From assembly GCA_965261955.1 (NCBI GenBank), contig CBDHEM010000069.1, positions 1-64,000 of the forward strand: DNA of 64,000 nucleotides. The letters run 5' to 3'. The notes beneath the pieces were generated by a model that searched no databases, was not told where the DNA came from, and worked only from the letters and a program-made list of their open reading frames with translations. The number at the start of each line of letters is the position of its first letter. Position 1 is the first letter of the stretch. Both the position numbers and the translations under genes were made by a program. Below are positions 1 to 7,695 of the stretch, in pieces. The DNA comes from JABAAI01 sp965261955 (lineage in GTDB: Bacteria; Spirochaetota; Leptospiria; Leptospirales; Leptonemataceae).

Positions 1-515
1 TAGGAATCACTCTAAAAGTAAACTGCACTATATGGCGAGGCATAAACCATAAGGAAGTTTCATCTCTCCTTGCTTATTTTGGAGAACGTAAAATTCCTAT
101 TCGTTATTTAGAATTGATGAATATGGGACACCTTTATAAAAACTATCAAGAAAGGCTTTACACGCAAAAAGAAATCTTACAAAACTTGGAAAATCATTAT
201 ATTTTTTCCCCTATTGAAAGAGAAAAATCTGCTACAGCAAACTACTGGTGTACATCGCCTGAAGGCTGGATTTTTGGTATCATAGCCAATCATTCTAGTC
301 CATTTTGTCATGACTGTGATAGATTACGCCTAGATAGCCAGGGTCGATTATACGGATGCTTGAGTAGTACCCATAGTATACCCTTCCCAACTTACGAAAA
401 TGGAGAAAAAGAAGGTGATGAAGACCTTGTCAATAGCTTGGAAGAAGCACTCAAACAAAAGCAAAAGGTATCTTTTTGTGGTAGCCAACTTTCGATGCGA
501 TCTGTGGGCGGATAA
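1..515 (+). CDS. moaA: GTP 3',8-cyclase MoaA, C-terminal part (open at left edge)
   Basis: Radical-SAM enzyme of the first step of molybdenum cofactor synthesis (GTP to 3',8-cyclo-GTP). The frame is open from base 3, so about 170 C-terminal residues are present and the N-terminal SAM-cluster CxxxCxxC motif lies outside the window. Visible are the segment YLELMNMGH and the C-terminal second Fe-S cluster motif FCHDCDRLRL...GCL with Cys spacing C-x2-C-x13-C, which is diagnostic for MoaA and binds GTP. The protein ends in GG (MRSVGG), the conserved C-terminal di-glycine needed for activity in this family. No other moa gene is visible; a ModC-like ATPase lies far away at 35326. Family call is firm, the rest of the gene is unseen. 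Confidence 0.93.
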   Translation, partial: GITLKVNCTIWRGINHKEVSSLLAYFGERKIPIRYLELMNMGHLYKNYQERLYTQKEILQNLENHYIFSPIEREKSATANYWCTSPEGWIFGIIANHSSPFCHDCDRLRLDSQGRLYGCLSSTHSIPFPTYENGEKEGDEDLVNSLEEALKQKQKVSFCGSQLSMRSVGG

Positions 516-801
516 AGGGGTATGCCTCCTACTTGTAGGAAAAGTGACCACATAAAAAAACAAAAATATTGCAGAAATATCATCTCATCAATTATCTATA
601 TACTGCGGGGATGTTCGCATAATGATTGGTTGGTTGATAAATACGAATATAGTTAACCTTCATTTTAGTCTTTATTTTATTATGAGCTGCGAATGGGTAA
701 CCCCAAGCTACTAGATCAAACGATGCTGGTAGATGCATAATCTGACCTTCCCCCAATATTTAGTACAGTCCTTTTTAGCTTTTTTTTCATTAAGCAGTAT
801 A

Positions 802-1669
802 TTAAGCAGTATAGTATTCTTCCTCAAATTTGATAGGACTCTTATATCCTAAAAATGAATGTTTTCTACGCCTATTATAAAATACCTCAATAATACTCAA
901 AAATATTTCTCCTAACTTCAAATATATTTAGATATGTATTTTTATATACCTCCTCTATTTTCAAACTTCCAAAAAAAGACTCCGCAACAGCATTATCATA
1001 ACAGTTACCTTTGCGGCTCATACTGGATACAAATCCATATTTATCAAGCTTGCTCCTAAATTGATAACTCGCGTATTGACTTCCCCTGTCAGAATGAAAA
1101 ATCAGACCCTTCTTAGGCTTATTTTGAGTAACGGCTCTGTCCAAAGCTTCTATGACCATTTCTGTTCTCATGTGATCTGTAAGAGACCAACCAACTATTT
1201 TTCTGCTACATAAATCAAGTATCACACATAGATATAACCAACCTACGGCTGATTTAATGTAAGTGATATCAGAAACCCAGACCTTATTAGGTTCAAGGAT
1301 ATTAAATTCCTGTCCTAGTAAGTTCTTAGAAATAGGGTAAGCATGAGCTGAATTTGTAGTCAGAACCTTGAATTTAGGCTTAATTTGGGCAGAAAGTTCT
1401 ATATTTCTCATAACTTTAGCTACTCTATTTTCTGAAACCTTACATCCCAGATCATGCAATTCAGACGTAATCCTTGGAGAGCCATAAATACCCTTAAACT
1501 TATGAAAAATATCCTTAATCATATTCTCAAGTTTTTGTGTCTCGAAAGCCCTTTTACTTGTTTTATGTTTTACCCAAACATTAAAACCGCTCCTTGAAAT
1601 AGTGAATAAAGAGCACATTTTCTGCACAGGAAATGAGGAGCGATATTTTTCAATAAATTGAAACTTCAT
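802..1669 (-). pseudogene. IS3-family orfB transposase, frameshifted near the 3' end
   Basis: Full-length family copies in this window end in SPIKFEEEYYAA and have 288 residues. This copy matches from MKFQFIEKYR through the DDE integrase core (SDITY, HSDRGSQYAS, AVAESFFGSLK). One extra A at about 889-893 then shifts the frame, so translation stops after NIFEYY and the last roughly 30 codons (802-886) are out of frame. All three catalytic acidic residues lie before the shift, but loss of the tail probably inactivates it. Confidence 0.8.
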
Positions 1670-1962
1670 TTCTGTGGTTTTATGAAAATGGCTACTGACT
1701 TTTTTAAGATATCCCTTTCTTGACGAAGTTCGGAATTCTCTTTGCGAAGCCTAGATAATTCCGCCTCTATAGAACGATTAGGATCAGAGTTATTAAACTC
1801 ATATTTCCTACGCCATTTATAGAGTGTAGTTTCAGATACCTCAAAAGCTTCACTGACCTCTTTTGCTAAAATCTTATTTTTGATCCAGTAAGTCTATACC
1901 GTATCCTTCTTAAATTGTTCATCATAGCGTTTAGCTGACGCCTTGATAGTGTTTGTTTCCAT
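1666..1962 (-). pseudogene. IS3-family orfA, frameshifted
   Basis: Encodes the helix-turn-helix/coiled-coil OrfA: METNTIKASAKRYDEQFKK at the start and RLRKENSELRQERDILKK near the end. The segment that reads VDYWIKKKKLAKEV in good copies is altered at 1870-1905 by base changes and insertions, which break the frame. Its stop overlaps the orfB start as ATGA, as in all copies here. Confidence 0.75.
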
Positions 1963-2016
1963 GTTTTCTTCCTCCATAATGTAAAGTGGACTGTCCACTC
2001 TTTTGGGGGAAGGTCA

Positions 2017-3147
2017 GCTCTTCTTTTCATCCACTTACGTAAACTACGTTTCATTTTTTTCTTCCTCTTCGCGCCAACAATGTGAACTGTTATCCCATCT
2101 TTAACTTTCGCTCCTCTATAACCTCTATCCACAAAAACTTCTTCTACGCTTAATGAATTGGGTAAAAACCTTTCTACCTGTTCTATGGCTGATGGTAATG
2201 TATGCCCATCAAAAGGATTACCGTGTTTTGCCATCGCACCTAAAACAAAGTTACCTTGACTACTTGTTACGTAACTCGCCTTACATCCAAATTCATACTT
2301 CTTATGTGTTTTCCCTTTAGAGATGCATTCTACTTCCGGCGCATGTAAACTATAAACTTTGTTTTTGCTATCCTTGGTTTGATCGTAAAGACGGTGAAGA
2401 AGACACAAAGAAGATTCATAATTTTTATGTAAATTCATAGAATGCAATTTACGCTCTACATCCCGTAAAACACGGCCAAAATAGGTTTTTAAGCTCTTTT
2501 GCTCACGCCTTGCAAGTCTGTATTTACGTCCTCTAAAGTATCGGTTCTGCATTAATAATGACTTTTTAGATAAACGAGAATAACTTTGGCGAAGACGAAT
2601 ATTATTTCTCTTAGCCAGTTCTGAAAAATATCGTAAAGCTTTAAAATATAGTTTACCATCTGTTGGATATGTAATGGCCTTCTCCTGAACTGTTGTATCT
2701 ACATTTACTTTTTGGACATGATGTCTACGCAGTAATTTATTAGAAAGAGCACAACGAATTGTTTCTTCCAAAAGCTTTTCTATTCCTCCCTTTAGATTTT
2801 ATACGCTTACGCCATCTGCTTAATGTGCTGTGATCACAAGAAGCTTCCTGCTGGAATTCTTAGTATCCGCAAAAGTGTTGCCAATAGACATTTTGAACCC
2901 ATTTATCTAAAACAGTTTCATCACTTTCATTAAATGTGGCTTTTAAGTAATGCAGTCCTACCATCAAGCGGGTTAACTTGGCTGGGCGGCCGTTGTCAGG
3001 ACAATAGAGTTTACCAAATTCAGTATCAAACTTTTTCCAATCTATTTTCTGAGCTAAACGAAATAAGGCCTCATTATGATTGAGCATACCTTCCAAATTC
3101 GTCTTAAACAAGTCTCTTTGATAATCATTTTTTTTTTGAGTTAGCAT
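2017..3147 (-). pseudogene. IS5-family transposase (DUF772/InsH type), broken
   Basis: Matches the intact 447-residue transposase at 52851-54194. Defects: a CAA to TAA stop right after WQHFCGY (about 2860), an insertion at about 2783-2790 that shifts the frame near the IEKLL segment, and truncation at RKWMKRRA by the IS3 junction, which removes the catalytic Glu (IEPIIGHMK in the intact copy). The first two acidic residues (VNVDTTVQ, VFVDRGYRG) remain. The start is placed at MLTQKKNDYQ, by analogy with the intact copy, where AGAGG lies just upstream. Confidence 0.82.
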
Positions 3148-3294
3148 AGGGAAGCTCTGAAAAATAATGCTTGAAAAACACAAGCTTTTGAACACCTTTT
3201 CGCAAAACCTTGCGATTATGGGTACTACTTTTTACTTCAGAATGGCTTATAAATCCGAAAGATCCATAGTATTCTGGTTTTTCAAGGCTGACTA
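2017..3294 (-). mobile_element. IS5-family element, 3' part missing
   Basis: Terminal inverted repeat end CTTGAAAAACCAGA/CTGACTA at 3270-3294 is identical in layout to that of the intact copy at 52825-54341, and it is followed by TATA, the target sequence used by that copy. The left part is lost at the IS3 junction at 2016/2017. Beyond the TATA, bases 3299-3312 (GTGGGGGAAGGTCA) are the tip of an IS3 element, so this IS5 had itself jumped into the end of an IS3 copy. Confidence 0.8.
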
Positions 3295-3312
3295 TATAGT
3301 GGGGGAAGGTCA

Positions 3313-4072
3313 GGCGGGCTCGGGGGGGTATCTTATGGTTCTGTAAGCAACTCCTATGCCACGGGAGCTGTGACGGGGACGGGGTAATGTCGGCGGTCTC
3401 ATCGGGAGTTCTGAGGGTTCAGTGAGCAACTCCTATGCCATGGGAGCTGTGACGGGGTCGGGGCTTAATGTCGGCGGGCTCATTGGTTATGCTAATTCTT
3501 TTCGTTCAGTAAGTAACTCCTATGCCACGGGAGCTGTGATGGGGACGGTTAATGTCGGCGGGCTCATCGGTAGGGCTAGAGGGGGGAATAGATTTTTTGC
3601 ACATTCTGTAAGTAACTCCTATGCCACGGGAGCTGTGACGGGGACGGGTAATGTCGGCGGTCTCATCGGTGTTTCTCATAGTTTAGTAAGTAACTCCTAT
3701 GCCACGGGAGATGTGATGGGGAATTCTAGATCCGCCGGCGGGCTCATCGGGTTCTCTGCTTTTGGTGGTTCTGTAACCGGAAAGAACTATTTTGTGGATG
3801 CCTCTGGCACCAATGGCATTGGCAGTGGTAATGCGTGTTTGTCTACCGATTGCGTGTCTCAAACAGCCGCCCAAATCGCGGGTCTCAGTTCCACATCCAC
3901 TCCGCCGGCTCCGTCGGGCTGGACGACCGGAAGCACGGGAAACTGGGACTTTGGTACAACGAGTCAGTTGCCTGCGCTCAAGTATGCCCAGAATCCAGCG
4001 ACTACCGGTCCAAGGTGGTGTGGGAGTGGAGTCCTGCCCGCTTGTGGTACTCTTATCCCAGGGCAACGCTAG
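3313..4072 (+). pseudogene. GLUG-motif repeat surface protein, 5'-truncated remnant
   Basis: Encodes tandem units of about 28-35 residues with consensus VSNSYATGAVTGTGNVGGLIG, the GLUG repeat found in large exported or adhesin-like proteins, here in about five copies. A non-repeat tail follows (TGKNYFVDASG...SQLPALKYA...LPACGTLIPGQR). The repeats start directly at the IS3/IS5 tip at 3312, so the 5' part is gone. One extra G in the run at 3380-3385 shifts the frame of the first unit; after that the frame is open from 3422 to 4072. The segment is visibly GC-rich (many ggg/gcc codons) compared with AT-rich neighbours, which suggests different origin or age. Function (adhesion) is inferred from the family only. 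Confidence 0.7.
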
Positions 4073-4145
4073 CCCTGGCGGAGGAAGGGAATGCCCCTGC
4101 CGGGGCTACGCGACTAGAATGAGAGGGCGATAGCTAGAAGGATAG

Positions 4146-4268
4146 CTTTTACCTAGCGGAGGTAGAGGCACTGGTTGTGAGACCATCTCTGGTACCAACA
4201 ACATCAACAGCAATGAGGGCGATGCAAAAATACCTGATTGTGGGGATGTCATAAAGGGGCAGAGATAG
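4146..4268 (+). pseudogene. Second C-terminal tail related to the GLUG protein tail
   Basis: A short open frame reads GGRGTGCETISGTNNINSN... and ends IPDCGDVIKGQR-stop. This mirrors the end of the GLUG remnant just upstream (LPACGTLIPGQR-stop): Cys-Gly, a hydrophobic residue and a final GQR. It has no start codon or signal and is preceded by a stop at 4143. It is probably the end of a paralogue left after a deletion. The similarity is short, so the call is tentative. Confidence 0.4.
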
Positions 4269-4269
4269 T

Positions 4270-4545
4270 CTGGATAAAACAAGCTTTGTGTAGATAAAAC
4301 AAGCCAGAGTTGTGGGTAGAAACAGGCTTCGTGGGTAGAAATAGGATTTGGTAGATAAAACAAGCTTCGCTTGTTTTTACGATGGAAGCGGCGATTCTGG
4401 AAGGGTGCGGGAAAAGGCCCTTTGTGTAGAGGCATTTTTTATGAGCCTTACAATCACGGGCTTTGGATAAGAGAAGCCAGAGTCGTGGATAAAAACAGGC
4501 TTTGGTAGATAAAACAAGCTTCGCTTGTTTTTACGATTTTATAAA
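4270..4545 (+). repeat. Hairpin-bearing intergenic repeat (AACAAGC-TTC-GCTTGTTTTT family)
   Basis: Holds two copies of the palindrome AAACAAGCTTCGCTTGTTTT (about 4359-4380 and 4514-4535) with the linking text seen in the tandem array at 15690-16370 (GCGGCGATTCTGGAAGGGTGCGGGAAAAGGCCC...). The unit also reads GTAGATAAAACAAGC and GTGGATAAAAACAGGC several times. No credible coding frame. Confidence 0.7.
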
Positions 4546-4600
4546 ATGAATACTTTCTCTGAGGTAGTCATATTCTGGGGGGGATTTGTGCAACAACGCC

Positions 4601-4692
4601 ATGGCAGAGTCCCCATGCACTCTGCACCTCTCGAACCGTAAAGGCTTTGTTCAGGGAGGATGCAGTATGACATTTTAATTTTTGGACAGTGC
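4601..4692 (-). repeat. About 92-bp dispersed repeat, copy 1
   Basis: Its reverse complement matches bases 11402-11495 and 12893-12989. Shared cores include ACTGTCCAAAAATTAAAAT, GGTTCGAGAGGTGCAG and GGCACTCTGCCAT or close variants. It is probably the end of an unidentified mobile element; no transposase is attached. Confidence 0.65.
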
Positions 4693-4757
4693 AGGCATCA
4701 TCGTCCAACAAGGAAAAATTTTATTGCTGAGGATAGCTCTATTTATAGTCTGGGTGC

Positions 4758-5438
4758 GTGAGTGAAGTGATTGAAGTAATAGATGTGGGGCGCGATTACT
4801 CTAACGCTGGGGTCACTCTTAAGGCAGTAGATGGTATCAATCTCAAAATTAGTGAACATGAATTTGTTGCGATAACAGGTCATTCCGGAAGTGGTAAATC
4901 CACTCTACTTGGACTTTTAGCGGGTCTGGACCAACCGACACGAGGTAAGATTTATATTCAAAACGAAAATATTTGTTCGATGAATGAGGAGGAACTTTCT
5001 CATTTGCGTGGGAATAAAATAGGTTTTGTTTTCCAAAATTTTCAACTTATACCAACAATGACTGCTTTGGAAAATGTACGCCTTCCTGCTGAAATACAAG
5101 GTAATCGAAAATTTGCGAAGGAAGCTCTTAAATTTTTAGAATACGTTGGGCTACAGAAAAGAGCACATCATTATCCAAATCAACTTTCTGGAGGAGAAAT
5201 GCAGCGTGTGGCTGTTGCCCGAGCAGCAATTCATCGTCCGAAAATATTTTTAGCTGATGAGCCAACTGGCAATCTGGATTCAAAAAATGGAGATCTTGTC
5301 ATTCGAGTTTTGCAAAAAATTCGAAAAAAATCTGCCTTAGTGCTTGTGACACATAATGCAAGTCTTGCAAAAATGGCTGATCGTGAGATCTTGTTAAAAG
5401 ATGGTAAAATCGTGAAAATAATTCGGCATAAGAAGTGA
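4758..5438 (+). CDS. lolD: LolD-type ABC transporter ATPase (lipoprotein release or MacB-like)
   Basis: 226 residues, full length for the LolD/MacB ATPase group. Walker A GHSGSGKST at 41-49, Q-loop FQ at 92-93, signature LSGGE at 143-147 and Walker B with ADEPTGNLD at 166-174; the last motif is typical of LolD/FtsE/MacB rather than import ATPases. It would drive an inner-membrane FtsX-fold permease that loads lipoproteins onto LolA, or a MacB-like exporter. Translation starts at GTG 4758 (MSEVIEVIDVG). It stands alone between repeats and a convergent gene. A LolC/E-like permease lies 23 kb away (28341), so the complex may be encoded in split form. Choice between Lol and Mac function is inference. 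Confidence 0.8.
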   Translation: MSEVIEVIDVGRDYSNAGVTLKAVDGINLKISEHEFVAITGHSGSGKSTLLGLLAGLDQPTRGKIYIQNENICSMNEEELSHLRGNKIGFVFQNFQLIPTMTALENVRLPAEIQGNRKFAKEALKFLEYVGLQKRAHHYPNQLSGGEMQRVAVARAAIHRPKIFLADEPTGNLDSKNGDLVIRVLQKIRKKSALVLVTHNASLAKMADREILLKDGKIVKIIRHKK

Positions 5439-5477
5439 CTTTCGATCTGCCTGTTTGGGAAGAAAGTGTCCGACTTT

Positions 5478-6869
5478 TTATTTTTGGCTAGTGAATAATT
5501 CATAAAATAAAACTCGAAAAATAATCAATCCAGCTTTTATCGAACCAATAATAGAAGCAGAAATTTTACTTTCCCCAGCTCTTCTCTTTTGATATGCAAC
5601 GGGTATTTCTTTTATGCGTAGCGATTTTTTGAGGGCACGTATTTGCATTTGTATTGTCCAGCCAAAATTTTTGTCATCCATCCGTAACATTTCTAGACTA
5701 TGCCATGAAATGGCTCTAAAAGGACCCAAATCGTTGTACCGAAAACCCCAAAATAACTGGATGAGTCTAGTGGCTAACCAGTTTCCAAAACGAGCATGTG
5801 GCAATAAGGCACCGGGAGATGAGAGACTAGGGGTTCGTGCCCCTAGAGCAAAATCAAATTGATTGGAGATTACGTAACCCAAGATTTCTTCTAAATAAGA
5901 GAGATGATCTGACCCATCTGCATCTAAAAAGAGTACGGCTTCACATCCTCCTTTCTTTCGAACGTAGGAAAGTGCTTCCAGGCATGTTGCTCCGTAACCG
6001 CGTTTCTCACAATGAGTGACGTGTGCTCCCATCTCTTTTGCAACTTCGATGGAGCCATCCGTGCTACCGTTATCTGCACAAATAATTTTTTGAAAATAAT
6101 TATTTTTTTGTAACGCCCTTATTATGGGAGGAAGATTTTGCTTTTCGTTCAGTACAGGGAGGATTGCATATATGGTAGGAAGAAATTTTTTGAGAGATAA
6201 TGAATAGTAGGAAGATGATTTGTTTGCATTTTTTCTATTCTTTTCATAAGAACAGAGATCTTTAAATGTATCAATATCCTCTAGTATTTCTGGGCATATC
6301 CATATTTTACATTTCTGTTCTTCAAAACGTTTTTTTTGATTATCAAATACATGATTATGTGACCAAGTAAGATGGGTGAAAACAGTGTTTAAGAATTTTT
6401 GATCAGTATAGAAAGGATTCGATAAACCGACCAGATAGTAGCCGCCATCTTGACTAGGCCCAAGTACTATATCATATTCGGTTAACTTTTCTGCTGCTCT
6501 GTGAGATATTTCCGGAATATAATTTGGTGAATCAGTACCAGCAAGTAAGATAGGATTTTTATTTGTACATCTTTTCCCCAATTCAAAAAAAGCATTAGCT
6601 AGACGTTCACCTAGATCATTTCCATTTTGCAAAAAAATCTGCATAGGATCGACTCCATAGAAAGAAAAAATATCGTTTCCTTTTTGACTGGCACTAAATA
6701 AAAAAGTCCGACATTTTTTTTCTTTAGAAAATGATGTAAGTATGTTTTTCAATATACTTGCATATATTTTATGGGTACACTCGTTTCCTATAAAATGGGC
6801 TAGGCGTGTTTTTACCTTGCCTAAAATAGGCGGTCGTGCAAAAAATATTTGCCAATATGCTGTTTTCAG
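5478..6869 (-). CDS. DUF2064 nucleotidyl/glycosyltransferase fused to family-2 glycosyltransferase
   Basis: Two-domain protein. The N-terminal half is the DUF2064/TIGR04282 family (FARPPILGKVKTRL, LGERLANAFFEL, GTDSPN, LGPSQDGGYYLVGL). The C-terminal half is a GT2 of the dolichyl-phosphate-mannose-synthase-like type (LPVLNEKQNLPPII, ADNGSTDGS, LFLDADGSDH, LGPFRAI). The TIGR04282 family is often encoded next to such GT2s and is annotated as linked to arsenosugar synthesis. The first ATG is at 6752, but the conserved FARPP...KVKTRL motif lies upstream in the same frame. No ATG, GTG or TTG precedes it before the neighbouring gene. The best start is CTG at 6869, with AGGGA six bases ahead, giving 463 residues beginning (M)KTAYWQIFFARPP. 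If that start is not used, the N-terminal substrate loop is lost. Confidence 0.78.
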   Translation of the reverse strand: MKTAYWQIFFARPPILGKVKTRLAHFIGNECTHKIYASILKNILTSFSKEKKCRTFLFSASQKGNDIFSFYGVDPMQIFLQNGNDLGERLANAFFELGKRCTNKNPILLAGTDSPNYIPEISHRAAEKLTEYDIVLGPSQDGGYYLVGLSNPFYTDQKFLNTVFTHLTWSHNHVFDNQKKRFEEQKCKIWICPEILEDIDTFKDLCSYEKNRKNANKSSSYYSLSLKKFLPTIYAILPVLNEKQNLPPIIRALQKNNYFQKIICADNGSTDGSIEVAKEMGAHVTHCEKRGYGATCLEALSYVRKKGGCEAVLFLDADGSDHLSYLEEILGYVISNQFDFALGARTPSLSSPGALLPHARFGNWLATRLIQLFWGFRYNDLGPFRAISWHSLEMLRMDDKNFGWTIQMQIRALKKSLRIKEIPVAYQKRRAGESKISASIIGSIKAGLIIFRVLFYELFTSQK

Positions 6870-6899
6870 TCTTTTCCCTGACGGTTAGTATTATAGTTT

Positions 6900-7592
6900 T
6901 TAAAAATTTTTTGCAAACGCTTGCTCATGGAAAAGGGAAGAGAGTAATGTAAAGTCTCTATTATATGGTAAATTTTCGTCCTCCCATTTTTTATTCCTTT
7001 TTTTTATGAAATACGCTACTGTTTGGTCAGAGGCAGAAAAAGAAACCTTTGCACGATTTAAAGAGCGGACAAGATAGTTTAAATTCCAAGAAATAAAGTC
7101 TCCCAAAAAATCCAAATTTGCCATTGTGGGTTCGTAAGTAGCCAAAACTTCACAAAGATAAAAAGATCTTTTATAAGAATCTTCTATATTTTTTTTATTG
7201 CTTTCACTCTTTGTTTGTTCCATTATTTCAGAAAGTTTTTCATATATTTGGAGAGTATTTCTATAATATTTTTGTATATTTTCTTTATGCTCAGTTTCTT
7301 TTTTCAGTGTAGTAAATAAATCGAAAAATTCCTTAGAGTCGATATGTTGTTTGAGTATCGTATGTTTTTTTGAAGGTTTTGGATCAATTAGAGGAATGTA
7401 CAAAAATAATTTTCTTTCTGCAAATCGTTTTTCTTTTGGTACATAATGTTCAATCTTAACGGCCTCCACATAATTATCAATTTCATCTTCATCTGGTACA
7501 GGAGGTCTCTCTGCAAGTGAATTTAAGACAGAAACATCATCTACAATAACACGACGCCCTTCATAACGGAAGCCACTGTATTCTTCTTCCAT
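6900..7592 (-). CDS. Hypothetical protein, 230 aa
   Basis: Not recognised. Soluble and charged, with no signal peptide or membrane segment. The N-terminal part is acidic and proline-rich (RPPVPDEDEIDNYVEAVK); the middle is helical and Lys/Glu-rich (about 90-150), and a hydrophobic helix-like part follows (FLGDFISWNLNYLVRSLN). The stop lies 31 bases upstream of the proposed CTG start of the DUF2064 fusion, so the two genes are probably cotranscribed. It also follows the thiolase in the same direction with about 100 bases between. The coding call rests on length, absence of overlap and operon-like placement. Confidence 0.6.
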   Translation of the reverse strand: MEEEYSGFRYEGRRVIVDDVSVLNSLAERPPVPDEDEIDNYVEAVKIEHYVPKEKRFAERKLFLYIPLIDPKPSKKHTILKQHIDSKEFFDLFTTLKKETEHKENIQKYYRNTLQIYEKLSEIMEQTKSESNKKNIEDSYKRSFYLCEVLATYEPTMANLDFLGDFISWNLNYLVRSLNRAKVSFSASDQTVAYFIKKRNKKWEDENLPYNRDFTLLSSLFHEQAFAKNF

Positions 7593-7695
7593 AAAGAGAG
7601 TCGTGTCTAAAAGACTGGATCTAATAAATCAATAATAATTATAGCAAGATAAGTTTTTTTGAATGAGTCCTAAATTGTGAATAGAAATAAACAAT

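Larger units (their letters stand above)
743..2016 (-). mobile_element. IS3-family element, near full length, decayed
   Basis: Bounded by TGACCTTCCCCC at 743 and its inverted copy GGGGGAAGGTCA ending at 2016, the same ends found on every copy of this element in the window. It contains orfA and orfB on the minus strand, both broken. On the right it abuts an IS5-family transposase gene cut at the codon run RKWMKRRA; the remaining 3' part of that gene is not on the left side. So this is not a simple insertion: a deletion or IS-IS recombination took place here. Confidence 0.85.

Noticed and set aside
1866..2771. 301-codon frame starting MEETIRCALSNK
   Set aside because: Chimera: IS5 transposase codons run across the IS3 border at 2016/2017 into antisense IS3 sequence. 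Annotated as a broken IS5 transposase instead.
3683..4066. 127-codon minus-strand frame over the GLUG region
   Set aside because: Antisense shadow of a GC-rich, repeat-coding segment; arginine-rich composition typical of such shadows.
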